Position numbers and translations under genes: made by a program. The notes under the pieces were generated by a model. It was not told the DNA's origin. It did no database searches and saw nothing but the letters and a program-made list of their open reading frames with translations. DNA of 64,000 nt from the NCBI RefSeq assembly GCF_014648915.1, contig NZ_BMSA01000027.1:62001-126000 (forward strand). The letters are read 5' to 3'. This document shows positions 44,807-53,408 of this stretch, piece after piece. Each line of letters begins with the position of its first letter. Within the stretch, counting starts at the first letter, position 1. This DNA is from Streptomyces phaeofaciens (GTDB lineage: Bacteria; Actinomycetota; Actinomycetes; Streptomycetales; Streptomycetaceae).

Positions 44807-45346
44807 TCATCCGATCCTCAAGCCCCCCTGCGCACCCGAGTATTCGGCCGTAAGAGAGCCCCGAGAGAGCCCCGAGAGAGCCCCAAGAGAGCGGCAAGGG
44901 AGCCGCGAGCGAGGGGAGCGGGACCGCGAAGGGGGAGGGCGGAGGAGCGGGACGGTGAAGGAAGGCGGAGGGCGGGCGTCCCGGCCACGGGGTGTCCAGG
45001 TGTCGGTTCCCCGCGCCGCGGCGATCCGGGCCCGTGCCTCCCGTCGCCCGCGTCGGCCGGCCGCCGTTGCCGTCGCGAGCGTGGAGATACGGCGGGCTGC
45101 GGCCGACACCGCCCGGAAGCCGTCGCTCCGCTCGGCTGCCTCGACGCGTTCGAGGCGGTAGAGGCGGGTGTGCGGGGCGCAACGGACGTACGGATTGGGG
45201 CGCGTCAGATCCGGTTCGCCGAGCAGGCGGCGCACCATCGCGGGCGTCCATCCCCGGGCCCGTAGCCCGGCCGTGGAGAGATGGGCGCGGGGCGGGCGCG
45301 TACCGCCGTCGCCGTTCCCCTCTTGATTCCGCCCGTGCGTCGTCAT
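44807..45346 (-). CDS. Conserved hypothetical protein with LGEPD-type motif
   Basis: 179 residues. The only ordered part is about residues 25-105: LSTAGLRARGWTPAMVRRLLGEPD, then NPYVRCAPHTRLYRLERVEAAE, a helical motif with a 'GEPD' turn that I have seen in several streptomycete hypothetical proteins. The C-terminal 70 residues are arginine/proline/serine-rich, and an 11-base tandem repeat encodes part of them, so the real protein may be drifting at its 3' end. ATG 45346 has GGGGGAGG five bases upstream. Function unknown; nucleic-acid contact is possible from its charge. Confidence 0.6.
   Translation of the reverse strand: MTTHGRNQEGNGDGGTRPPRAHLSTAGLRARGWTPAMVRRLLGEPDLTRPNPYVRCAPHTRLYRLERVEAAERSDGFRAVSAAARRISTLATATAAGRRGRREARARIAAARGTDTWTPRGRDARPPPSFTVPLLRPPPSRSRSPRSRLPCRSLGALSGLSRGSLTAEYSGAQGGLRIG
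44853..44893. repeat. 11-bp tandem repeat, about 3.7 copies
   Basis: The unit AGAGAGCCCCG repeats at 44853, 44864 and 44875 with one mismatch, plus a partial fourth copy. It lies in the 3' end of the hypothetical gene. The 11-base period is not a multiple of three, so copy-number change would shift that frame. Confidence 0.85.
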
Positions 45347-45543
45347 CACGACCTCCCCCGTCGTTACGTTGAGTGACGACTTCATTGATAACGCGTGCCA
45401 CTGACAATCGGCCCGACACGACCGCCCCGCCTCGCGGATATCCGGTCGACAGCCGGCCCCGGTCGCCGACACGCTTGCCCCGCCCTCGCCTTGTCCTGCC
45501 CCGCCCCTTGTCCCGCCCCATGACGTCGAGGAGATCCGAGCCG

Positions 45544-46359
45544 ATGCCCGCGCCAGTGCCCGTGCCCGTGTCTGTGCACAGCGACCCCGTCTTCCTCTCC
45601 ACCACCGCTGACGGTCTCGCGTCCCTTCCCGGCGTCCGTGCCGTCACCCTCGGCGGCTCCCGTGCCCAGGGCACGCACCGCCCCGACAGCGACTGGGATC
45701 TGGGCGTCTACTACCGGGGCGCGTTCGACCCGGCCGATCTCCGGGCCCTCGGCTGGGAGGGAGAGGTCTCCGAGATCGGGGGCTGGGGCGGCGGCGTGTT
45801 CAACGGGGGTGCCTGGCTGACCGTCGACGGGCGCCGCGTCGACGTCCACTACCGGGATCTGGACGTCGTCGAACACGAGTGGGCGGAGGCCGAGGAGGGG
45901 CGGTTCCGGGTGGAGCCGCTGATGTTCCATCTCGCCGGGATCCCGAGCTGTCTCGTCGTGGCCGAACTGGCCCTCAACCAGGTGCTGCGCGGCGAGTTGC
46001 GGCAGCCCGCGGCGTATCCCGAGCGACTCCGCAGGACCGCCCCCGACCGCTGGTACGGCACCGCCCGCGCCACCCTCGCCTACGCCAGGGCCCATCACGC
46101 GCCCGCCGGGCGGCGCACCGAGGCCGCCGGTGCCCTCGCCGTGGCGGCGACGCAGGTGGGGCACGCCGTGCTGGCCGCGCGCGGGGAATGGGTGACGAAC
46201 GAGAAGCGGTTGCTGGAACGGGCGGGACTGCGAGGCGTCGACGCACTCGTCGCCCAGGTCGGGAACGTCGGCCCCGACGGGCTGGAGGCGGTCCTCGAAC
46301 AGGCCGAGACCCTCTTCTCGGAAGCCATGCGCACGGCCCTGCCACGAGAGCCCCGGTGA
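45544..46359 (+). CDS. Nucleotidyltransferase (pol beta superfamily)
   Basis: 271 residues. The active-site signature is VTLGGSRAQGTHRPDSDWDLGVYY near residues 34-57, with the GS dipeptide and DxD metal ligands of the nucleotidyltransferase fold. A third acidic residue is probable in VDGRRVDVHYRDLD near 100. The C-terminal helical half resembles the substrate-binding part of aminoglycoside nucleotidyltransferase-like proteins, but no resistance activity can be inferred. ATG 45544 follows GAGGAG at a long spacing; ATG 45520 is an alternative. Upstream sequence in frame is proline/arginine-rich. Confidence 0.82.
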   Translation: MPAPVPVPVSVHSDPVFLSTTADGLASLPGVRAVTLGGSRAQGTHRPDSDWDLGVYYRGAFDPADLRALGWEGEVSEIGGWGGGVFNGGAWLTVDGRRVDVHYRDLDVVEHEWAEAEEGRFRVEPLMFHLAGIPSCLVVAELALNQVLRGELRQPAAYPERLRRTAPDRWYGTARATLAYARAHHAPAGRRTEAAGALAVAATQVGHAVLAARGEWVTNEKRLLERAGLRGVDALVAQVGNVGPDGLEAVLEQAETLFSEAMRTALPREPR

Positions 46360-46639
46360 TGTGAGGGTCCTCGCGCGGCGGCCCGAGCGCGGCTGCCCTC
46401 ACGCGCCGGCCCCCACGCGTCAGGCCCACGCGGCGGCCCCCACGCGTCAGCCCATGCGTGGCCGCCCGGCATTGCGTTCATAAAGAAAGCGGGTTTCGCC
46501 CCGGCCGTCACCTCGTCGAAACGTATCCGTCCCACTCCCTCCAAGATCGCCCCGTACCGTGGACACCACAGCTCACCGCTGACCGCCCCGGCCGCCGTCG
46601 CCCGAAGGCACACCCCGCCCTCGAACCGACAGGAGCCCC

Positions 46640-48520
46640 GTGTTCCCGCGCCCGCACATTCCCGCTCGCGCATTCACCGCCCTGCCGCCCTGGCTCGCGC
46701 ACGCCCTGCGCACGCAGCGCGGGCCCGTTCCCTGGAGCGCCGTCACGCGCGGGGCGCTGGCCGCCGGGCCACTGCTGCTCGCCGCCGTCCTGGCCGGCCG
46801 TACGCCCCTCGGGGTGGTGGCCGCCATCGCCGCGATGCTCGCCGGGATCAACGACCGGCCCGGCAGCCGGCGGGCCTCCGTCAGGCGGCTCGGGGCGCCC
46901 GCGCTCGCGGGAGCCGGCGGGCTGCTCGTCGGGACGTACGCCGGGGATCACGTCGGGGCCGTCGCGCTGACGGCCGTACTCACCGGGCTCGGGCTCCTCG
47001 CCGGCGGGATGAGCGCGATCGGGCCGGTCGCCTCCGGCGCCGGGACGCAACTGCTGGTCGCCGCGGCGATCGGGGCCGGGATGCCGCTGCCCGAGGACGG
47101 CTGGACCCGGGCCCTGGCCTTCCTCGCCGGCGCCGGATGGCTGCTCGCGCTGCGGCTGGCCCTGCCCACACCCGGGGCGATGACCGGCGACTTCCGGTTC
47201 GACGGGGAACGGGAGGCGGTGGCCGGGGTGTACGACGCGGTCGCCGCGCTGCTCGACGCCGCCGCCACCGGCCACGCCACCACCCGCCGCGCCGCCCTCA
47301 CCGCCGCTCTGGACCACGCCCAGGACGCCCTCGCCGGGCCCCGGCTGCGCCGCTTCGCCAGTTCCGCCGCCGAACGCCGGCTGCACGCCCAGTACGCCGC
47401 CGCGCTGCCCCTGGCCGAGGCCGCGACGGCCCTCGCCTGGGCCGGGGAACCCGTCTCCGAGCGGGCCTGTGAAGGACCCCGGCGGCTCGCCGCGGCCGTC
47501 CGCGGGAACACGCACACCGGGCCGCTGCCCGCGCCCTCCCGGTCGGTGCCGGCGCTGCGGGCGCTCGACGACGCGCTGCTGCACGCCGCCGAAGCCTTCG
47601 ACCGGGGCGGCGGAGGCGATCTGCACACCCGCCGGCGCAGCGCGCGTGACCTGCTGCGGACCGCGTTCGGGGCCGGCGGCCGCGAGTACGGGCTGCGGGT
47701 CGCCCTCTGCTTCGGGGCCAGCGCCGCCGTCGCCCAGGCGCTGCACCACGCCCACTGGTACGGGCAGCACACGCACTGGTACTGGCTGCCCGCCACCGCC
47801 GTCTTCCTGGTCAAGCCCGACCTCGGGCCGCTGGTGTCACGGGTGCTGTGCCGGGCCGCGGGGACCGTGCTCGGGGCGCTGCTGTTCGCCGGGTTCGCCG
47901 CCGTGCTGCCCCGGCCGGAGGGGCTTGTCGCGCTGGTCGCCGTCTGCGGTGCGCTGATACCCGTCTCCACCCGGCACTTCGCCGCGCAGACCGCCGTCGT
48001 CACCGCCCTCGTACTGTCCCTGGTGATGGTCGGCGGAGAGCCCCAGGCGTCCGTCAGCCGGATCGTGGAGACCCTGCTGGCCTGCGCGATCGTGCTGATC
48101 GTCGGGCATCTGCCGATGCCGGGGGAGCGCGGCGGCCAGGTACGCGCCCGGCTCGCCGCGGCCGCCGTCGCCGCGCACGCCTACCTCACCCATGTGCTCG
48201 AAGGACGGGACGACCGCGCCGCCCGATGGACCCTGCGCCGCGAGGCCTACCGCACGCTCGCCGAGGCCCGCGCCGCCATCGCCCGCGCCGCCGCCGAACT
48301 GCCCGCCCTCGCCCGGCACACCGAGGGCACGGACGAGGTCGCCGCCCTCCTGGAACGGCTCGTCGACACCACCACCGCCTGCGCCGTCCACCTCGACGAC
48401 ACCGGCCGGCTCGCCGCGCCGCACCGGGAGCGGCTCGCCGAACTCCTCGACGAACTCGCCGTACGACGGGACCGGGTGGGGTTGCCGGCCCCGCTGCCCG
48501 AGCTGCCTCGCGCCATGTGA
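46640..48520 (+). CDS. FUSC family membrane transporter
   Basis: 626 residues in two halves, each with a cluster of membrane helices: about residues 38-175 (GALAAGPLLLAAVLAGRTPLG onward) and 350-490 (YGLRVALCFGASAAVAQAL and WLPATAVFLVKPDLGPL, the FUSC signature followed by VLCRAAGTVLGALLFAGFAAV), separated by a soluble domain of about 170 residues. FUSC proteins include aromatic acid exporters (YccS, AaeB), so an efflux role is likely but the substrate is unknown. GTG has AGGAG upstream. The 280-base region before it shows no clear promoter. It converges on the EEP gene, 16 bases apart. Confidence 0.87.
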   Translation: MFPRPHIPARAFTALPPWLAHALRTQRGPVPWSAVTRGALAAGPLLLAAVLAGRTPLGVVAAIAAMLAGINDRPGSRRASVRRLGAPALAGAGGLLVGTYAGDHVGAVALTAVLTGLGLLAGGMSAIGPVASGAGTQLLVAAAIGAGMPLPEDGWTRALAFLAGAGWLLALRLALPTPGAMTGDFRFDGEREAVAGVYDAVAALLDAAATGHATTRRAALTAALDHAQDALAGPRLRRFASSAAERRLHAQYAAALPLAEAATALAWAGEPVSERACEGPRRLAAAVRGNTHTGPLPAPSRSVPALRALDDALLHAAEAFDRGGGGDLHTRRRSARDLLRTAFGAGGREYGLRVALCFGASAAVAQALHHAHWYGQHTHWYWLPATAVFLVKPDLGPLVSRVLCRAAGTVLGALLFAGFAAVLPRPEGLVALVAVCGALIPVSTRHFAAQTAVVTALVLSLVMVGGEPQASVSRIVETLLACAIVLIVGHLPMPGERGGQVRARLAAAAVAAHAYLTHVLEGRDDRAARWTLRREAYRTLAEARAAIARAAAELPALARHTEGTDEVAALLERLVDTTTACAVHLDDTGRLAAPHRERLAELLDELAVRRDRVGLPAPLPELPRAM

Positions 48521-48536
48521 CGCGATCGCGCCCCCG

Positions 48537-49523
48537 TCAGCCGATCCGCACCCATACCGGCGCGTGGTCGGACCCCGGCTCGCCGCGCCGCGCCGCCGGG
48601 TCCGCGCCCACGGACGGCAACCGCGGCTCCTCCGGCGTCCCCGTTTCCGTCCTCGTTTCCGCCCCCGCTTCCGTATCCGCCCCTGTCCCTGCCGCTGTCA
48701 CCCGGTGGACCAGGCGATGGCTCGTCAGGATGTGGTCGATCAGCTCCCGGCGGCCGGAGTTGATCCGGGAGTACCGCTGCTCGGCCGGGATCAGTGGGGC
48801 CACGTTCCACAGGCGTGCCGCGTCGCCCCGGTCGGGGGCCCGGAAACCGGGCGTGCCGATCTCCGAGCCGGGCGGGCCCAGCAGGATCTGGGTGGTCGCC
48901 GCCTGCACCTCGTCGTTCAGGTCGCCCAGTACCGCCACGTCCCGCTCGCGGCCGTCGTCCGCCAGGAGGCCGTCGGCGAGCGCCCGCAGCGCCGTCGCCT
49001 CCGCTGCCCGGCGATAGAGGGCGTAGGCGCCGTAGCGAGCCCGCTCGCCCTCGTCGTGAGGGAAGAAACGGCCGCCCGGATACGACAGCAGCTTCGACTT
49101 CAGATGGGCCACCGCCACCCGCAGCGGGCCGGCCTCCGTCACCGTCTCCACCGCCAGGAACCCGCGGCCCGACTCCGCCACCGCCGTCCCGGCGTCGTCC
49201 GTCTGCACCGGACGCAGCCGCGCCGGGAACGCGTGCGTGTCCGCCAGCACCTCCAGTGGTGTACGGCTGATCACACCGACCCGGATGCCCCGGCCGTCGG
49301 GGTGCCCGGACAGCGCCGCGTGCCAGGCGCCGCCCACCGTCTCCACCAGGTCCGCCAGCGCCTCCGGGTCCCCGACCTCCTGCACGCCGAGCAGCCCGGG
49401 GCCGAGGGCGCGGATGCCGTCGGCGAGGGCGGCTAGCTTCGTCTCGTAGGCGGCTTTGTCCTTCGGGCCGTACGGTCCGCCGGGCCGGTACAGGTTCTCG
49501 AGGTTCCAGGTGCCGAGGAGCAT
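48537..49523 (-). CDS. Endonuclease/exonuclease/phosphatase family protein
   Basis: 328 residues of the EEP superfamily (DNase I, exonuclease III, phosphatases). Catalytic motifs occur in order: TWNLENLY, GVQEVGDP (metal glutamate), RVAVAHLKSK, VLGDLNDE (Asp and Asn), RELIDHILTSHRL (Asp) and SDHAPVWV (terminal Asp-His). No signal peptide follows ATG 49523, so it is cytoplasmic. A G/T/E-rich insertion of about 35 residues (TAAGTGADTEAGAETRTETG) interrupts the last two motifs. Substrate could be nucleic acid or phosphorylated lipid or sugar. GGGAG precedes the ATG. Confidence 0.87.
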   Translation of the reverse strand: MLLGTWNLENLYRPGGPYGPKDKAAYETKLAALADGIRALGPGLLGVQEVGDPEALADLVETVGGAWHAALSGHPDGRGIRVGVISRTPLEVLADTHAFPARLRPVQTDDAGTAVAESGRGFLAVETVTEAGPLRVAVAHLKSKLLSYPGGRFFPHDEGERARYGAYALYRRAAEATALRALADGLLADDGRERDVAVLGDLNDEVQAATTQILLGPPGSEIGTPGFRAPDRGDAARLWNVAPLIPAEQRYSRINSGRRELIDHILTSHRLVHRVTAAGTGADTEAGAETRTETGTPEEPRLPSVGADPAARRGEPGSDHAPVWVRIG

Positions 49524-49900
49524 GCCGGGCTCCCTCCAGAGGGCGTGGTGGCGCCAGGGTGCCCGCCCGCGCCGGTCCGGCGACAGCTTCGCGACACGAT
49601 GCGGGCCCCAGCTCACACCGAGGCACGACACCGTCGTACGTCGACGCGACGACGCCTTCTGCGACGCCCGCCCCGGAGCCCGGCCGCGCCGCCGATTCAC
49701 CCTCCCTCCCATGCGACGGCCGACACGACGGCCGACACGACGGCCGATACGACAGTCGACACGACAGCCGGTGCGGTCGCCGATTCGCCCGCCCGGCAAG
49801 GAAATCCGTCCGGTACGCGAAAAACTCCCGGGCACGGGCGATGAGTTCCGCGCGGCCCCTCAGTCACCCCTTCGAATGAACCGCTGCACAGGAGGGGCCC
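49524..49900. other. 377-base gene-free divergent region containing a tandem repeat
   Basis: Divergent gap between the EEP and DUF899 genes. Apart from a 12-bp tandem repeat (49714-49773) I see no RNA gene and no clear promoter pair. GGAGGGG at 49890-49896 is the ribosome binding site of the DUF899 gene. Confidence 0.5.
49714..49773. repeat. 12-bp tandem repeat, five copies
   Basis: CGACGGCCGACA is repeated from 49714; copies one and two are identical, three to five carry one to several changes (CGACGGCCGATA, CGACAGTCGACA, CGACAGCCGGTG). It lies in a divergent intergenic region and each unit contains the partial palindrome CGGCCG. Confidence 0.9.
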
Positions 49901-50545
49901 ATGGCACATCCGGAGCTTCCGGAGGTCGTCTCGCGTGACGCATGGCGCGCGGCACGCGAGGAACTGCTGCTCAAGGAGGAGGCGGTGGCGCGTGCGCGGG
50001 ACGCGCTGAACGCGCAACGGCGCGCACTGCCCATGGTCGAGGTCGGCACGGAGTACGTCTTCGACGGCGGCGACGGCAAGGCCACCCTGCTCGACCTCTT
50101 CGCGGGGCGCCCGCAACTCGTCGTGCACCACTTCATGTTCGCCCCGCAGTGGCAGGCCGGCTGCCCCGGCTGCGCGGGCTTCCTCGACCAGCTCGGCCAC
50201 CTCGCGCACCTCAACGCGCGCGGCACCTCCTTCGCCGCCGTGTCCCGGGCGCCGTATCCGAGGATCCTGCCGTTCAAGGCGCGGATGGGATGGACGCTGC
50301 CCTGGTACTCGTCGTACGACAGCGACTTCAACCGCGACTTCGAGGTGACGCGCGAGCGGGACGGCGAGCTGGTGGAGCGGCCCGGGCTCAGCTGCTTCCT
50401 GCGGGAGGGCGAGCGCATCTTCCACACCTACTCGGTGTACGAGGGCCTCGACGCCCTCGGTTCCACCACCAGCCTCCTGGACCTCACGGCTCTCGGACCG
50501 GTCGGCGACCCGAGTGTCCGCTATCACGACGAGTACGACTTCTGA
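49901..50545 (+). CDS. DUF899 thioredoxin-like protein
   Basis: 214 residues of the DUF899 family, which has a thioredoxin fold. Characteristic segments are VSRDAWRAAREELLLKEEA, LLDLFAGRPQLVVHHFMF, the CxxC pair in AGCPGCAGFLDQ (about residues 87-95), FAAVSRAPY and the C-terminal GLDALGSTTSLLDLTALG. The CxxC site suggests a redox role, but the family is uncharacterised. No signal peptide. ATG follows GGAGGGG. Length matches the family. Confidence 0.88.
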   Translation: MAHPELPEVVSRDAWRAAREELLLKEEAVARARDALNAQRRALPMVEVGTEYVFDGGDGKATLLDLFAGRPQLVVHHFMFAPQWQAGCPGCAGFLDQLGHLAHLNARGTSFAAVSRAPYPRILPFKARMGWTLPWYSSYDSDFNRDFEVTRERDGELVERPGLSCFLREGERIFHTYSVYEGLDALGSTTSLLDLTALGPVGDPSVRYHDEYDF

Positions 50546-50698
50546 CACGGACGGTGTCGAAGATGTCCGGAAAGTGACCGGATCCTCACGGTCCGCGCAG
50601 ACCCCGTGTCAGCTACGTCTCAGTACCGCAACCGAGCGAGCCGTTGGGCCTCCGGAAGGCGTTAACTCCTACAGGTACGACGCTTCTGGAGGTGCGAG

Positions 50699-50872
50699 AT
50701 GGTGAACGGGCGAACCGTTCTCGAGCGCTTTTCCGCGGGCGGGCCGCGCGGCTCGTGGCCCGCGGAGGAGTTCGCGCACGCACGACGCATGGAGGGGCTG
50801 GCCGCCGAGGTGGTCATGGACCTGGCGACCGACACCTTCCTGGTGATCGTCCGGGGCGACGGGGCGGAATGA
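50699..50872 (+). CDS. Small conserved-looking protein of 57 residues
   Basis: A short gene with GGAGG six bases before its ATG encodes MVNGRTVLERFSAGGPRGSW and continues as PAEEFAHARRMEGLAAEVVMDLATDTFLVIV, ending in RGDGAE. Codon third positions are strongly G/C as in neighbours, and the C-terminal half reads like a compact helix-strand unit. It is not part of any larger gene and lies 150 bases after the DUF899 gene, ending 4 bases from the convergent ABC exporter. I do not recognise the family. Confidence 0.65.
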   Translation: MVNGRTVLERFSAGGPRGSWPAEEFAHARRMEGLAAEVVMDLATDTFLVIVRGDGAE

Positions 50873-50876
50873 GCCG

Positions 50877-52829
50877 TCAGCCCACCTTCGAGGTGGGCGC
50901 CGGCGAGGTGAACTGCTCCGCCTGGAGCGCGTACAGCTCCGCGTAGACCCCACCGCCCGCCAGTAGCTCGTCCGGCGTGCCGGACTCCACGAGCCGGCCC
51001 TGGTCCAGGACATGCACCAGGTCCGCGTGGCGCACCGACGCCAGCCGGTGGGTGATCAGGACGACCGTCTGCCCGCTGTCGGCCAGCGCCCGGATCTTGT
51101 CGAAGACCTCCAGCTCGGCCCGGGCGTCCAGCGCCGCCGTCGGCTCGTCCACGATCAGGATGCGGCCCCGCCGGTACGCGGCCCGCGCGATGCCGAGCCG
51201 CTGCCACTGCCCGCCCGACAGCTCGTGCCCACCACTGAAGTTCCTGGCCAGCAGCGTGTCCAGACCGCGCGGCAGATCCGCCACCACCTCCTCCGCCCCC
51301 GCCTCGGCGATCGACGCGGCCAGCCGATCCTCCGTCAGCGCCGCCGACGACCGCCCGACGGCCACATTGACCCGGGCGGTGAACGGCCAGCGTTTGAAGT
51401 CCTGCGCCACCATCGCGATGCGCTCGGCCAGCTGATGCCGGTCCGCGTCCGCCACATCCACGTCGTCCCACAGGATCCGCCCCCGGTCCGGCCGGTACAG
51501 CCCGGCCAGCAGTTTCACCAGGGTCGTCTTGCCCGAGCCGTTCTCCCCGACGAGCGCGACGATCCGGCCCAGCGGCAGCGTGAGGGTGACGTCGTCGAGG
51601 GCGGGCCGGGCCGCCTCCCCCGGATAGCCGAAGGTGACGTTCTCGAAGCGGATCTCCCGGGGATCGTCCGGCAGCGCCACACCGCCCACCGGGATCGCCC
51701 GCTCGGCCGCCTCGACGTACAGACGCTGGAGGTCGCCCACGAACAGGGCCTCCTCATGCAGCTGGTTCACCTCCAGGACCAGGGTGTTCAGGCTCATGGA
51801 GCCGCTGCGGATCGCGATCACGGCCGTGCCCGCCACCGCCAGCGCCATCGTCCCCGTCAGCAGCAGCCCGCCCAGCGTCGCGTACGTCGCCACCGTCGCC
51901 ACGCCCGTCCAGGTGGCCGCGATCAGCCCGGTGCGGGCGGCCAGCCGGGCCAGCCGGGCCTGCTCCGCCTCCGCCGTCTCCGACATCGCCCGGAAATGCC
52001 GCAGCAGGAACGGACCCACCCCGTGCACCCGGATCTCCGGCGCGGCCGCGGGCTCGGTGAGCAGGCTCGCGATCAGATGACCCGCGCGCGCGTGCTGCAC
52101 CCAGGTGTGGAAGGACTCGTAACGGCGCCGGGCGTTCGTCAGTGCGCTCCATGCGCTGGGCAGCGTCATCGTCACCAGCAGGGGCAGCAGCAACGGGTGC
52201 AGCACGGTCAGCACACCCGCCGCCGCGACCAGTGAGATCACCGCGTTCACCACCCGCGACCCGTACATGATCATCCGGCGGGCCGACTGGGCGCCGTACT
52301 GCGCGGTGTCCAGCAGCTTGTGGAACGCGTGGTCCTCGATCGCGGCCAGCTCGACCGCGGCCGCCCGCTCCAGGTACAGCTCGGTCGCCACCCGCTCCAC
52401 CTTGGGTTCGAGCCGCCCGGTCGCGTACGTGGACGCGGCCCGCAGCAGCGCCCCGACCAGGAGGACGACGGCCATGGTGGCCAGTGCCGGGGCGGCGCCG
52501 CGCAGCCGGTCCTCGATGGGGCCGTCGCCGATCAGCCGGCTCAGCACGGTGTTCACCGCGAGCAGGCTCACGGCCTGTGCCGCGCCCCGGGCGACCTCCG
52601 CGGTCAGGACGACTCGCGCGGCCTGCGGGTCGGCCTGCCGGGCCAGCCGCAGACTCACCGAGAGCAGCGACGGCAACCGGGTCACCATGGCGCGGAAGCC
52701 GAGCTCCAGGAACGCGTCCCGGTGCTGGTTCCAGCCCATGTCGTAGCGGAGCGGGCCGCCGAAGAGCAGCCGCTCCGACTCGGAGACCGCGCGTTCGTCG
52801 GGACTCTGTCGTTTCCGCGCCTTCCCCAC
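50877..52829 (-). CDS. ABC exporter, fused permease and ATPase
   Basis: 650 residues. The N-terminal membrane domain (about 75-350) has around six helices and the C-terminal ATPase (about 395-625) has Walker A GENGSGKTT, Q-loop MVAQDFKRWPF, signature ELSGGQWQRLGIARA, Walker B ILIVDEPTAALD and H-loop LITHRL. One polypeptide forms half of a homodimeric exporter, or pairs with another half-transporter. The N-terminus of 60 cytoplasmic residues carries the streptomycete pattern YDMGWNQHRDAFLELG. GTG 52829 has GGGGGAGG upstream. Cargo unknown: no biosynthetic genes are adjacent. Confidence 0.9.
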   Translation of the reverse strand: MGKARKRQSPDERAVSESERLLFGGPLRYDMGWNQHRDAFLELGFRAMVTRLPSLLSVSLRLARQADPQAARVVLTAEVARGAAQAVSLLAVNTVLSRLIGDGPIEDRLRGAAPALATMAVVLLVGALLRAASTYATGRLEPKVERVATELYLERAAAVELAAIEDHAFHKLLDTAQYGAQSARRMIMYGSRVVNAVISLVAAAGVLTVLHPLLLPLLVTMTLPSAWSALTNARRRYESFHTWVQHARAGHLIASLLTEPAAAPEIRVHGVGPFLLRHFRAMSETAEAEQARLARLAARTGLIAATWTGVATVATYATLGGLLLTGTMALAVAGTAVIAIRSGSMSLNTLVLEVNQLHEEALFVGDLQRLYVEAAERAIPVGGVALPDDPREIRFENVTFGYPGEAARPALDDVTLTLPLGRIVALVGENGSGKTTLVKLLAGLYRPDRGRILWDDVDVADADRHQLAERIAMVAQDFKRWPFTARVNVAVGRSSAALTEDRLAASIAEAGAEEVVADLPRGLDTLLARNFSGGHELSGGQWQRLGIARAAYRRGRILIVDEPTAALDARAELEVFDKIRALADSGQTVVLITHRLASVRHADLVHVLDQGRLVESGTPDELLAGGGVYAELYALQAEQFTSPAPTSKVG

Positions 52830-52958
52830 CGGTGACCTCCCCCGATCGTGGACGAACGGCCACTATTGCGGGAGGGGCTGCGGGAGGACAGGGCGCAGCA
52901 AAAGGGACGAGGCGCGCGCGGGCGTGCGCCGGTCAGGTGCCGGACCTGCCGCGGGAGG

Positions 52959-53408
52959 CTACGCGCTGATCGGCCGGGACCACGCAGGCGCGGTGCCGGT
53001 CAGGCGGCACAGGGCCAGGTAGAGAGGGATCGGCGGGGTGTACGGGAGCGTGCCGTCCGGTCGGTGGATGAGGCCGGGGACGTCCGGGACGTCCGGGACG
53101 TCCGGCACGACCGCGCCGGTGGCGTACCGCGCGGGGGCCGGCCACTCCAGGGCGTAGTCGGAGTCGGACGGGACGAGCCACCACCAGTGCGACGCGTCGG
53201 CGTACACGCAGCCCACGCGCGGGAGGCGCGGCATGAGCAGCGGGCCGAGGTCGGCGGGGACCGCGACGGCGTCGCAGCCCAGCGGGGCGGTCATGCCGTC
53301 CGGCACGGTGAGCCGGCGAGGGGCCTGGGGCGTGCTGCCCAGGCCGCGCCGCAGACGTACGAGCGTGTCCAGACTGAGGACCGGAACGCGGCCGGACACG
53401 GCGCTCAT
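52959..53408 (-). CDS. Small protein coupled to the HATPase gene
   Basis: 149 residues with no signal peptide. Landmarks are VLSLDTLVRLRRGLG at the N-terminus, a central segment PLGCDAVAVPADLGPLL and WWWLVPSDSDYALEWP, a PDV tripeptide repeated three times (VPDVPDVPDVPG, from 9-base DNA repeats at about 53079-53105), then YTPPIPLYLALCRLTG. The ATG overlaps the HATPase stop (ATGA at 53405-53408), so the pair is translated together. Comparable small genes follow anti-sigma-like ATPases in other streptomycete WhiJ-type clusters, as I recall. Function unknown. Confidence 0.75.
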   Translation of the reverse strand: MSAVSGRVPVLSLDTLVRLRRGLGSTPQAPRRLTVPDGMTAPLGCDAVAVPADLGPLLMPRLPRVGCVYADASHWWWLVPSDSDYALEWPAPARYATGAVVPDVPDVPDVPGLIHRPDGTLPYTPPIPLYLALCRLTGTAPAWSRPISA

